A stretch of 7,820 nt of DNA from Acidimicrobiaceae bacterium (GTDB taxonomy: Bacteria > Actinomycetota > Acidimicrobiia > Acidimicrobiales > RAAP-2), in contig PLCI01000117.1 in NCBI GenBank assembly GCA_003135595.1, positions 12,169 through 19,988 on the forward strand, read 5' to 3'. A program made the translations under genes and the position numbers. This document shows positions 1-6,288 of this stretch, piece by piece (within the stretch, counting starts at the first letter, position 1; each line of letters starts with the position of its first letter). The notes under the pieces are model-generated. The model did not search any database. It worked only from the letters and a program-made list of their open reading frames with translations, and had not been told where the DNA came from.

Positions 1-812
1 GCCGAGGCGGCATAGGGCCACATCATGAACACGCGACCCCCGTGACGGGTCCGCCAGACCGAGAGCTCGTCGATCACGTCGCGGTCACCCGCGACGCAGC
101 AGCCGCCGAGGCCGCCCAGTCCCTTGTAGAACGAGACGTAGACGGTGTCAAAGAGCCCGGCGACGTCGACGAGCGTCTTTCGGTGCACGCTCGCGTAGAA
201 GGCGGACGCCTCCCAGAGGCGGGCGCCGTCGAGGTGGACCGCCGCGCCCCGGTCGCGCGCCCACTCGACCTGCTTCGTGAGCTTCGCCCACGAGGGGAGG
301 GTGCCGCCGAGCGCACGCTGCGGGAGCTCGAGGAGGAGCGCCGCCACGGGCTGGCGCACGGACTCGAGCGCACTGTGCGTGAGTGGCTCTTCACGTGGCC
401 CGACCGGGATGCCGAAGAGGCCGTGCAGGCCCTGGTAGCCGCGCTCCTCGGCCCAGCCGTCGAGGTGGCAGGTCGGGTGAAACGCGACGCTGCGGCTCGA
501 CCGTCGATCCGCATGGACCCGAAGGACCGCCTGCTGGGCCATGGTCCCCGTCGGCAAGAACAGCGCGGACTCCTTGCCGAGGAGTCGGGCCACGTCGGCC
601 TCGAGCAGCGCGACGGCGCCGCCGACGCCGTAGTAGTCGACCTCGGTGTCCTTTGGGATCGCGTCGAGCAGCGTCGCCGCGCGCCTCGGGCCGTCGCCGG
701 CGAGGTATCGGGTGCACGAGCGCGCGAGCTCCTCGAGCTCGAGGTCCCTCGAGATCGGCGCCCGCGTCGGTGAGCTCGAGGGTCGGCGGCTGGTGGGCTT
801 CTTGCCTGCCAT
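1..812 (-). CDS. Threonine aldolase / beta-eliminating lyase family PLP enzyme (C-terminus cut by window edge)
   Basis: Fold-type I PLP enzyme of the L-threonine aldolase / beta-eliminating lyase family. Members of the family cleave beta-hydroxy amino acids such as threonine to glycine plus an aldehyde; the true substrate here is unknown. The frame reads from an ATG at 812 to the left edge without a stop, giving 270 residues, so roughly the last quarter of the protein is missing. Visible landmarks are a TGTMAQQ segment near residue 95 (phosphate-binding region), HLDGARLWEA with Asp195 (expected to pair with the PLP ring nitrogen), and SFYKGLGGLGG with Lys230 (expected Schiff-base lysine). The first 20 residues are basic and Ser/Pro-rich and probably disordered. 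No good Shine-Dalgarno sequence precedes the ATG. The gene starts 27 bases after the monooxygenase stop on the same strand, so the two are probably co-transcribed. Family is confident; substrate and exact start are less so. Confidence 0.9.
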   Translation of the reverse strand, partial: MAGKKPTSRRPSSSPTRAPISRDLELEELARSCTRYLAGDGPRRAATLLDAIPKDTEVDYYGVGGAVALLEADVARLLGKESALFLPTGTMAQQAVLRVHADRRSSRSVAFHPTCHLDGWAEERGYQGLHGLFGIPVGPREEPLTHSALESVRQPVAALLLELPQRALGGTLPSWAKLTKQVEWARDRGAAVHLDGARLWEASAFYASVHRKTLVDVAGLFDTVYVSFYKGLGGLGGCCVAGDRDVIDELSVWRTRHGGRVFMMWPYAAS

Positions 813-839
813 GGACCGGACGCTACGCCGACGACCGGG

Positions 840-2627
840 TCACCGTGAGAACCGCAGTCCGTCGAAGGCGCCGTCGCTCCGCCACTGCTCGATGTACTCG
901 AAGTAGGCGACCGCGCCCATCGGGTAGCCGCGGAACGAGTCACCATCACGCCCCTCGGGCTGGCCCTCGTTGTTGTAGTACCCCGGCGTGCAGTCCGCCG
1001 AGCCGAGGAACGTCACGCCCGAGCGAAGGCGGTCCATCCACTGGCGCTCTGCCTCCTCGGTCACCTCGACGCGCGAGAACCCGCCCCGAGCCGCATGGTC
1101 GAGGATCGAGGCGATCGTGTTCGCCGACTCGCTCAGGTTGTGCGGCACGTTGGAGAGCAGGTTCGCGCCGTGCGTGATCTGCACGATGAACGCGTTCGGG
1201 AATCCGTGCGTGTGGATCCCGTGCATCGTCCGCATGCCGTCGGCCCAGTGTCCTGACAGCGTGATCCCGCCACGCCCGACCATGTCGAAGCCGGCCCGCC
1301 GCCAAAAGGGGGTGCCCACCTCGAAGCCCGACGCGAAGATGATGCAGTCGACGTCGTAGTGGCGCCCCGCGACGACGACGCCTGACTCGTCGATCCGCTC
1401 GACCCCGGCACCGTCGGTGTCGACGAGGTGCGTCGTGGCGGCGTTGAACGCCTGCAGGTACTCGTCATGGAAGCACGGTCGCTTGCACAGCTGGCGGTAC
1501 CAGGCCTTCAGGTCGTTCGCGGTCGCTCCGTCCTCGACGATGGCGTCGATGCGTGCGCGGATCTCTTCCATCTTCTCGTAGTCCGACTCCTCGAAGGCGT
1601 CCATCATCGCCTCGGCGGTCAGCTCGTCGGGCGGGATCGCCATGATCCGCTCGCGGATCCGGTGGGCGAGATCCGTCCAACCGTCCTGGACGAGATCCTC
1701 GTCCGGCATGCGACCGGTCTGCGTCGCGGCGAAGTTCTCCATCCAGCGCCGCTGCCAGCCGGTCGTCGCCATCTGCTTGAACCACTCCGGGTCCGTCGGG
1801 GCGTTGTTGCGGGTGTCGACCGACGACGGGGTCCGCTGGAACACGAAGAGCTCACGGCATGACCGCGCGAGAGGCGGCACGCACTGCACGGAGGTCGCAC
1901 CAGTGCCGATGATCGCGACGCGTTTGTCGGACAGGCGATCCATCGGCTCGCCGAGCGCCGAGCCACCGGTGTAGTCGTAGTCCCATCGGCTCGTGTGGAA
2001 TGAGTGGCCCTCGAACGACTCGATGCCGGGGATGCCGGGCAGCTTCGGGACGTGCAGCGGGCCCGTGCCGAGCACGACGTACTGGGCGGTGAACGCGTCA
2101 CCACGACTCGTGGTCACCGTCCAGCGCGCGTCGGTCTCGTCGAAGCGCAGGCCGGTCACCTCGGTGTGGAAGAGCGCACCGTCAAACAGGTCGTAGGCCT
2201 CGGCGATCCGCCGGCAGTGTTCGAGGATCTCGGGGCCGTGCGCGTACTTCTCGCTCGGCATGTGCGAGGTCTCCTCCAAGAGCGGCATGTAGACGAACGA
2301 CGCGGTGTCGCACTGGGCGCCGGGGTAGCGGTTCCAGTACCAGGTGCCCCCGACGTCACCGGCCTTGTCGATGAGCCGGACGTCGCGGATGCCGACCTCC
2401 TTCAGGCGCGCCGCGGTGAGCAGGCCCGCGAATCCGGCCCCGATGACCGCCACCGACACGTGGTCGAATCTCGGCGGGCGATCGGCGACCGGGGTGTACG
2501 GATCCTCCAGGTAGTGCGAGAGCCGGCCCGACACGCGGAGGTACTGGTCGTTGCCGTCGGGGCGCAGGCGCTTCATCCGCTCGGCCGCGTACTTCTCCCT
2601 CAGGGCGTCGATGTCGACCTGCGTCAT
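840..2627 (-). CDS. Type I Baeyer-Villiger monooxygenase (FAD/NADPH flavoprotein)
   Basis: Complete 595-aa cytoplasmic flavoprotein that should insert one oxygen atom from O2 into a ketone to give an ester or lactone, using FAD and NADPH. Motifs in order are: FAD Rossmann loop IGAGFAG at residues 62-68; the GGTWYWNRYPGAQCD segment at 93-107, which fits the type I signature [A/G]GxWxxxx[F/Y]P[G/M]xxxD; the fingerprint FxGxxxHxxxW at 205-215, followed by Asp216 where many members have Pro; a second Rossmann loop GTGATS at 241-246 for NADPH; FQRTPS at 263-268; and an ATG-like FASGF at 431-435. A polar extension of about 55 residues precedes the FAD domain, as in the longer members of the family. 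The substrate cannot be read from sequence; steroid, cyclic or linear ketones are all possible. The ATG at 2627 has only a weak AGGT ribosome site about 6 nt upstream. The stop is TGA at 842-840. Confidence 0.95.
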   Translation of the reverse strand: MTQVDIDALREKYAAERMKRLRPDGNDQYLRVSGRLSHYLEDPYTPVADRPPRFDHVSVAVIGAGFAGLLTAARLKEVGIRDVRLIDKAGDVGGTWYWNRYPGAQCDTASFVYMPLLEETSHMPSEKYAHGPEILEHCRRIAEAYDLFDGALFHTEVTGLRFDETDARWTVTTSRGDAFTAQYVVLGTGPLHVPKLPGIPGIESFEGHSFHTSRWDYDYTGGSALGEPMDRLSDKRVAIIGTGATSVQCVPPLARSCRELFVFQRTPSSVDTRNNAPTDPEWFKQMATTGWQRRWMENFAATQTGRMPDEDLVQDGWTDLAHRIRERIMAIPPDELTAEAMMDAFEESDYEKMEEIRARIDAIVEDGATANDLKAWYRQLCKRPCFHDEYLQAFNAATTHLVDTDGAGVERIDESGVVVAGRHYDVDCIIFASGFEVGTPFWRRAGFDMVGRGGITLSGHWADGMRTMHGIHTHGFPNAFIVQITHGANLLSNVPHNLSESANTIASILDHAARGGFSRVEVTEEAERQWMDRLRSGVTFLGSADCTPGYYNNEGQPEGRDGDSFRGYPMGAVAYFEYIEQWRSDGAFDGLRFSR

Positions 2628-2717
2628 GGCGTGACCTGCGTTCGATGCGAGCGCATCATCTAACCAGATTGAGCGGGCCCGCCCCCCGGATGCGCCGACG
2701 GTTGCGGAGCTGAGGCG
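2628..2717 (-). promoter_or_regulatory. Upstream region of the monooxygenase gene with a 6-bp inverted repeat
   Basis: This 90-base gap separates the membrane-protein stop from the monooxygenase start on the same strand. It includes the only small AT-richer patch nearby (about 2656-2672). A perfect inverted repeat, GATGCG-AG-CGCATC, lies at 2644-2657, ending 16 bases before the start codon. On the minus strand the order is AT-richer patch, inverted repeat, weak ribosome site, ATG. This would suit a promoter with an overlapping operator, but no convincing -35/-10 pair is visible. A GC palindrome, GCGGGCCCGC, sits at 2673-2682. The regulatory role is inferred from position only. Confidence 0.3.
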
Positions 2718-3287
2718 TCAGCGGGTGAGCACGCGCTCGGCGGGAACCAGCAGCACCGACGCGGTGACCCCCAGCAGCAGTCCCGCGTAGCACAGGAAGC
2801 TCCCCGGACCGAGCGAGGTCGTGGCACCCGTCACGCCGCCGAAGGTGCCCTGCCACACGTCGACGATCTCGAGGCCGATGACGATCGTCGGGATGAACGG
2901 CATGCACACGTTTGGGCGCCAGGGGTGGAACAGCGTGAGGACCCCGGAGATCGCGAGCAGGCTCGCTCCCGCCACGATGATCGGTCCGAACCACGTCCAC
3001 GACTCACCCGCGCCGAACTGGAAGGCGTTCACGCTCGAGGTCGCGCCGGAGTGCAGCACGTAGGTGACCCACGGCGACAGCGAGCCCGTCGCGAACAAGA
3101 CCGCAGCGAGCAGGGTGAGCACGCCCGAGGACCTGATGAGCCGCGCATCCCGTGACGACGCCTCGCCCGCGACGGCCGTGACGGACGGCCAGCTCGACGA
3201 CGATGCAGCACGGGTGACGGTCGTGATCCGGACATCATGCCCCAGAGTCGCTGGTGTGCTTCGGACCGACGACTTCTTCGTGCTCAC
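2718..3287 (-). CDS. Small integral membrane protein with four predicted helices, function unknown
   Basis: I do not recognise this protein. From the GTG at 3287 it is 189 aa; a GTG at 3323 would add 12 residues. Neither start has a clear ribosome site, and I prefer 3287 because the product then begins VSTKKSS, a normal-looking polar N-terminus. About 52 residues of Ser/Thr/Arg-rich, probably cytoplasmic tail precede four hydrophobic segments, at roughly residues 53-75, 99-120, 128-146 and 162-181. An SLSPWVTYV stretch ends the first helix and is followed by a short polar loop with SSVNAFQFGAGESW. The PWV then polar-loop then helix arrangement is reminiscent of small actinobacterial membrane proteins of unknown role, but I cannot name a family. 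There are no catalytic motifs. It is divergent from the phosphopantetheinyl transferase gene and 90 bases upstream of the monooxygenase gene. Confidence 0.7.
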   Translation of the reverse strand: MSTKKSSVRSTPATLGHDVRITTVTRAASSSSWPSVTAVAGEASSRDARLIRSSGVLTLLAAVLFATGSLSPWVTYVLHSGATSSVNAFQFGAGESWTWFGPIIVAGASLLAISGVLTLFHPWRPNVCMPFIPTIVIGLEIVDVWQGTFGGVTGATTSLGPGSFLCYAGLLLGVTASVLLVPAERVLTR

Positions 3288-3350
3288 GGGCGCGCACCGC
3301 GTCGGGCCTGTGCCCCAGTGCACGACCGCGTGCGCCGGTACGCTCGGGGT

Positions 3351-3357
3351 GGTGGGG
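3351..3357 (+). promoter_or_regulatory. Purine-rich ribosome site that favours the GTG start at 3363
   Basis: GGTGGGG lies 5 nt before the GTG at 3363. It is the only G-rich stretch near any candidate start of the transferase gene. Earlier in-frame GTG codons at 3318 and 3330 and the ATG at 3237 have no comparable site, and they add sequence unlike the family's N-terminus. Confidence 0.4.
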
Positions 3358-3362
3358 CAGTA

Positions 3363-4052
3363 GTGGACGGCGCTGACGTCCGGGTCGTCTGGCTGGACCT
3401 GTCGCCTGAGCGCGACGGCGCAGCCGCGCCGCGCGCCACGCTCTCGGCCGAGGAGCGCTCGCGCGTCGCGAAGCTCGCCACGGCGACGCTCCAGCGACGC
3501 GCTGCGGTGCGCCTCGCGCTGCGGCGCGAGGTGCTGGGTGCGCTGCTGGGCATGCCGGCTTCGTCGGTCGAGCTCACGTCTGACGAGCGGGGCCGGCTGT
3601 CGGTAGCCGGACCGGCGCCGCTCGTCGTCAGCTCGTCGTCGAGTGGTGACGTCGGCCTCTTGGCCATCGCGTCACGCCGCCAGGTCGGGGCGGACGTGGC
3701 GTCGACCAGCGAGGCACTCGACGTGCCCCGCTTCACGCAGCGGATCGCCACCCCTCGGGAGTCCGCGGCCCTCGGCGCACTCGGCCCAGCGGCGCGTCGT
3801 GACGCGCTGGCACGCCTCTGGACGAGGAAGGAGGCGTATCTGAAGGCGACCGGCGAGGGGATCAGCGAGGGTGTCGCGCACGTCGAGGTGCCGCTCGACG
3901 AGAGACTCTGGCAGGCCTCGTTCGCCCCGGTGCCCGACGGAGTCCGGTGGCTCCTCTACGACCTGGCATGCCCCGTCGCGGGCTTCGCCGCCGCGCTCGT
4001 CGTCGAGCCAGTCGGGACACGGCCGCCTCGGGTCGTCGTCGAGCGTCGCTGA
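3363..4052 (+). CDS. Sfp-type 4'-phosphopantetheinyl transferase with substituted active-site residues
   Basis: Transfers the 4'-phosphopantetheine arm from CoA to a serine of carrier proteins (ACP or PCP), activating fatty-acid, polyketide or non-ribosomal peptide machinery. The product is 229 aa from the GTG at 3363, typical for Sfp-type enzymes. Two signatures are clear: VGADVAS at residues 108-114, with metal-binding Asp111, and WTRKEAYLK at 153-161, with Glu157 and the Lys156/Lys161 pair, followed by ATGEGI. The usual SHS-G-D segment reads SSSGD at 92-96, so the CoA-phosphate-binding histidine is Ser93. The acidic residue normally two after the metal-site Asp is Ala113. The second change also occurs in some Sfp-type enzymes, including the human one as I recall it, so activity is still plausible. 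The gene is divergent from the membrane protein and convergent with the esterase. No carrier protein is encoded in the window. Confidence 0.88.
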   Translation: MDGADVRVVWLDLSPERDGAAAPRATLSAEERSRVAKLATATLQRRAAVRLALRREVLGALLGMPASSVELTSDERGRLSVAGPAPLVVSSSSSGDVGLLAIASRRQVGADVASTSEALDVPRFTQRIATPRESAALGALGPAARRDALARLWTRKEAYLKATGEGISEGVAHVEVPLDERLWQASFAPVPDGVRWLLYDLACPVAGFAAALVVEPVGTRPPRVVVERR

Positions 4053-4058
4053 CGGCGG

Positions 4059-4090
4059 CGGGCAGCGTGGCGCGGCGAGCCCGGTGCCCG
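4059..4090. terminator. Possible bidirectional hairpin between convergent genes
   Basis: The 39-base gap between the two convergent stop codons contains CGGGCA (4059-4064) and its complement TGCCCG (4085-4090), with a 20-base loop that can form a further short GGC/GCC pairing (4069-4071 with 4079-4081). No T-tract follows on either strand, so intrinsic termination is not shown. The call rests on position between convergent genes plus the 6-bp stem. Confidence 0.3.
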
Positions 4091-4091
4091 A

Positions 4092-5000
4092 TCAGCCCGC
4101 GAGCGCCTTGGCCACGAGGAGCCCGATGTCGCTGCCCCACTCGTGGGCCCCGCCGTTGATCGTGCGCAGCGTCACGGTCACACCGCCGTCGCACCCCGCG
4201 TAGGTCGTGAGCTGGATGCCGCTCGTCGGCGAGGACACGGCGGGCGTGGGCGAGCAGTGCTCCAGCGTTGCCCACCGCGCGACGGACGCGGGTGCGGCGA
4301 GCACGGAGGTGCCGCCTCCGACGCCCTGGAACGGCCCGCCGCCGTAGGGGATCACGCCGTCGGCGGTGGCGTGGATCTCGTAGATCGAGATGGGGCGCGC
4401 CGGCGAGCAGGTCGCCGACACGGACACCGGCAGCTCGCCCTCGACGGGCACGATGAGCGAGAGCTCCTGGGCCAGCCGGCAGCCGAGGTCCTCAACCATC
4501 AGCGCGCCGTTGGAGAAGCCCGCGGCGACGATGCGCTGGCGGTCGAACGTGACCAGCGTCTCGATCTTGGCGATGACCGCCGCGGTGTAGGCGACGTCGT
4601 CGATGTGCGCCTGCTCGGCTGGCGTGTGACCCGCGCCCTCGTTCCAGGTGTTGGCGTAGCCCTGGAGGAACGCGACGACCTCGCCGTACTGGTCGGCGAC
4701 CTGCTCGAAGTCAGTCCCACTCACGGCGCCCTGGTCCGTGCCCAGGGCACCGTGGAACACGAGGATGAGCGGCCGGTTCGCGACCGGCGGGCTCGGAGGG
4801 ACGTGGACGATGAAGGACCTCGCGTGGCCGTCGACGGTGAGGTTGACCACGTGGTCGCCGGGCGTCATCGTCTGGCGCGTCGCGGTGGTGCTCGAAGTGT
4901 TGGTTGTCGGCGGCGACGAGGCAGCTCCGCCGCACGAGCTGAGCAGCGTCAACGAGAGCGCCACCGCGGCCGCGGCCGCGGCGAGGCGGCCGATGATCAC
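4092..5000 (-). CDS. Secreted LpqC / PHB-depolymerase-like esterase lipoprotein
   Basis: A 302-aa exported alpha/beta-hydrolase of the polyhydroxybutyrate depolymerase / feruloyl-esterase-like (LpqC) type, expected to hydrolyse ester bonds outside the membrane. The N-terminus has one Arg, a hydrophobic Ala/Leu core and a lipobox-like LSSC with Cys23 as the lipidation site. A Ser/Thr/Pro-rich linker runs to about residue 46. Catalytic features are an oxyanion segment VFHG (81-84), nucleophile GFSNG with Ser163, Asp214 in ATADG, and His286 in GGAHEWG. HIDDVAY at 132-138 is also typical of the family. The start is the GTG at 5000: it overlaps the ligase stop as GTGA and is needed for the signal peptide, since the next Met (45) lies past the lipobox. 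Ala codons at 4964-4983 form a GC-only tandem stretch. Substrate unknown; polyester, feruloyl or another ester are possible. It is the last gene of the operon. Confidence 0.9.
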   Translation of the reverse strand: MIIGRLAAAAAAVALSLTLLSSCGGAASSPPTTNTSSTTATRQTMTPGDHVVNLTVDGHARSFIVHVPPSPPVANRPLILVFHGALGTDQGAVSGTDFEQVADQYGEVVAFLQGYANTWNEGAGHTPAEQAHIDDVAYTAAVIAKIETLVTFDRQRIVAAGFSNGALMVEDLGCRLAQELSLIVPVEGELPVSVSATCSPARPISIYEIHATADGVIPYGGGPFQGVGGGTSVLAAPASVARWATLEHCSPTPAVSSPTSGIQLTTYAGCDGGVTVTLRTINGGAHEWGSDIGLLVAKALAG

Positions 5001-6277
5001 GATGTGCCTACGATCCGCAGCGTGGCGGCGAGCTGGTCGTTCACTCGACGGAGTCCGTCGTGGTCCTCGGTCGTGCCGAAGACCGAGAGCACGTGTCCGT
5101 GGTTCCCCTCGCGCCAGTCGATCGCCTGGCCCGGTCCGCGCCGGAGTATCACCTCGTCGACGCCGGGGACGTCGCGGAGCTCGTCGATCCCCTCGAGCGC
5201 CGTCACGACGCGGAGCTCCTGAGGGGCATGCACGTAGAATAGGAACGCGAGCCGATCGCAGGGCCGGAGGCCCTCACAGGCGATGGACTCGCCGAGCGCG
5301 AGGCGCATCGCCACGTTGAGGAAGCGCACGTCGGTGACGGCCGCGAGCATCTCGGGGACGCCGCCGCCGATCCGGCCGTTCACCTCGATCACGACCGGGC
5401 CGTCGTCGGTGAGCTTGACCTCGGTGTGCAGGCAGCCGATCGCGACGCCGAGCGCGGCGGCCGCCGCCGTCGCGGTTCGCAGGACCTCGACCTGCAGCTC
5501 GGCGTCGAGGGCGCTCGGGATGAAAAAGCCGGTCTCTCGGAAGGGGAAGGCCGGCGGCATCCTGCCGGTGACGGCCAGGTGGCAGGCCTCGCCCCCCGAC
5601 ACGAAGCTCTCGACGGACACGTAGCCCGCGAAGCCCTGCCCGCCGGGGGAGCCCGACGCGTCGGGGATGAACTCTTCTAGGACGAACTCCCGCGTGGGCG
5701 CGCTCTCGGCTCGGAGCGTGTCCAGGTGAGCGCGCAGCTCGTCGAGCGAGGCGACCGGCAGCGTGTCGCGGCTCGCCTCGCCGCGGCGCGGCTTCAGCAC
5801 CGCGGGGAAGCGAACCTGTGCCTCGAGCGCGTCGATCTCGGCGTCGTCCACGCTGAGCGCGACCACCCAGCTGCGCGGGACGACGAGGCCGCCCTCCTCC
5901 AGCGCCTGGCGCTGTGCGTGCTTGTCGGTAAGCCGGTGGGCGCACGCCGGCGTGTGGAACGCGAGACCGAGGCGCTCGGCGAGGTCCGCGGTCCAGCGCA
6001 GCGCGTCGTCGGCAAGCCCCAGGATCCCCTGGGGCTCGTGGCTCGCGATCAATGCGGCGGCGTCATCGAGCGCCAGTCCCGCGACGTCGACGATCGTGCC
6101 GAGTCGGCCGAGCAGCCGCGAGAGCTCGCTGACGTCGGGCCTCGACGCGTCGACCACCCACAGCAGCTCGCAGAGCGCGCTCGCGGCCTCGTAGAGGGCG
6201 AGCGTCGCGAACGACGTCGGCTCGAAGACGTACGCCAGTTTGTGGAGCGGGCTCTTCGCGCCCTCCCGGCCGACCAT
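4997..6277 (-). CDS. ATP-grasp carboxylate-amine ligase (L-amino-acid ligase-like)
   Basis: A 426-aa cytoplasmic ligase that should activate a carboxylate as an acyl-phosphate with ATP and join it to an amine, giving an amide or dipeptide-like bond. The ATP-grasp core is visible: TDKHAQRQAL at 117-126 (Asp118/Lys119), VLKPRRG with Lys162 (ATP phosphate contact), LEEF at 200-203 (hinge region, Glu202), HTEVKL with Glu286, and IEVNGRIGGG with Glu298 and Asn300 (metal site) and Arg302 (substrate carboxylate contact). The middle position of that last motif is Gly where Pro or Ala is commoner. Residues 341-426 look like the C-terminal domain of amino-acid ligases of the BacD type. The ATG at 6277 is preceded 5 nt upstream by GGGGG. 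The open frame extends upstream to 6715, but that part overlaps the dehydrogenase gene and is Arg/Pro-rich shadow. It starts 11 nt after the dehydrogenase stop and overlaps the esterase start by 4 nt. Substrates unknown. Confidence 0.88.
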   Translation of the reverse strand: MVGREGAKSPLHKLAYVFEPTSFATLALYEAASALCELLWVVDASRPDVSELSRLLGRLGTIVDVAGLALDDAAALIASHEPQGILGLADDALRWTADLAERLGLAFHTPACAHRLTDKHAQRQALEEGGLVVPRSWVVALSVDDAEIDALEAQVRFPAVLKPRRGEASRDTLPVASLDELRAHLDTLRAESAPTREFVLEEFIPDASGSPGGQGFAGYVSVESFVSGGEACHLAVTGRMPPAFPFRETGFFIPSALDAELQVEVLRTATAAAAALGVAIGCLHTEVKLTDDGPVVIEVNGRIGGGVPEMLAAVTDVRFLNVAMRLALGESIACEGLRPCDRLAFLFYVHAPQELRVVTALEGIDELRDVPGVDEVILRRGPGQAIDWREGNHGHVLSVFGTTEDHDGLRRVNDQLAATLRIVGTS

Positions 6278-6282
6278 GCCGA

Positions 6283-6287
6283 CCCCC
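6283..6287 (-). promoter_or_regulatory. G-rich ribosome site for the ATP-grasp ligase
   Basis: On the minus strand GGGGG sits 5 nt before the ATG at 6277, inside the 11-nt gap after the dehydrogenase stop. It supports this ATG over the longer open frame. Confidence 0.45.
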
Positions 6288-6288
6288 G

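Noticed and set aside
42..773. 243-aa plus-strand open frame opposite the aldolase
   Set aside because: No recognisable motifs; the third minus frame encodes a clear PLP enzyme that runs off the left edge.
74..949. 291-aa minus-strand frame overlapping the aldolase and the monooxygenase end
   Set aside because: Ser/Arg-rich translation in a different frame from two proteins with clear family motifs.
2004..2663. 219-aa plus-strand open frame opposite the monooxygenase N-terminus
   Set aside because: Antisense shadow of the FAD-binding domain with no motifs of its own.
2673..2682. GCGGGCCCGC palindrome as a terminator
   Set aside because: Has no loop and no T-tract, so it cannot form a normal intrinsic terminator hairpin.
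3064..3363. 99-aa plus-strand open frame ending at the transferase start
   Set aside because: Lies antisense to the membrane-protein helices; its stop touching the GTG start looks like operon coupling, but the translation has no family character.
4964..4983. GCGGCC-type tandem repeat
   Set aside because: Simply the Ala-run codons of the lipoprotein signal peptide in GC-rich DNA.
4143..5222. 359-aa plus-strand open frame opposite the esterase and the ligase C-terminus
   Set aside because: Arg/Gly/Ala-rich low-complexity translation lying antisense to two proteins with intact catalytic motifs; a GC-bias shadow.
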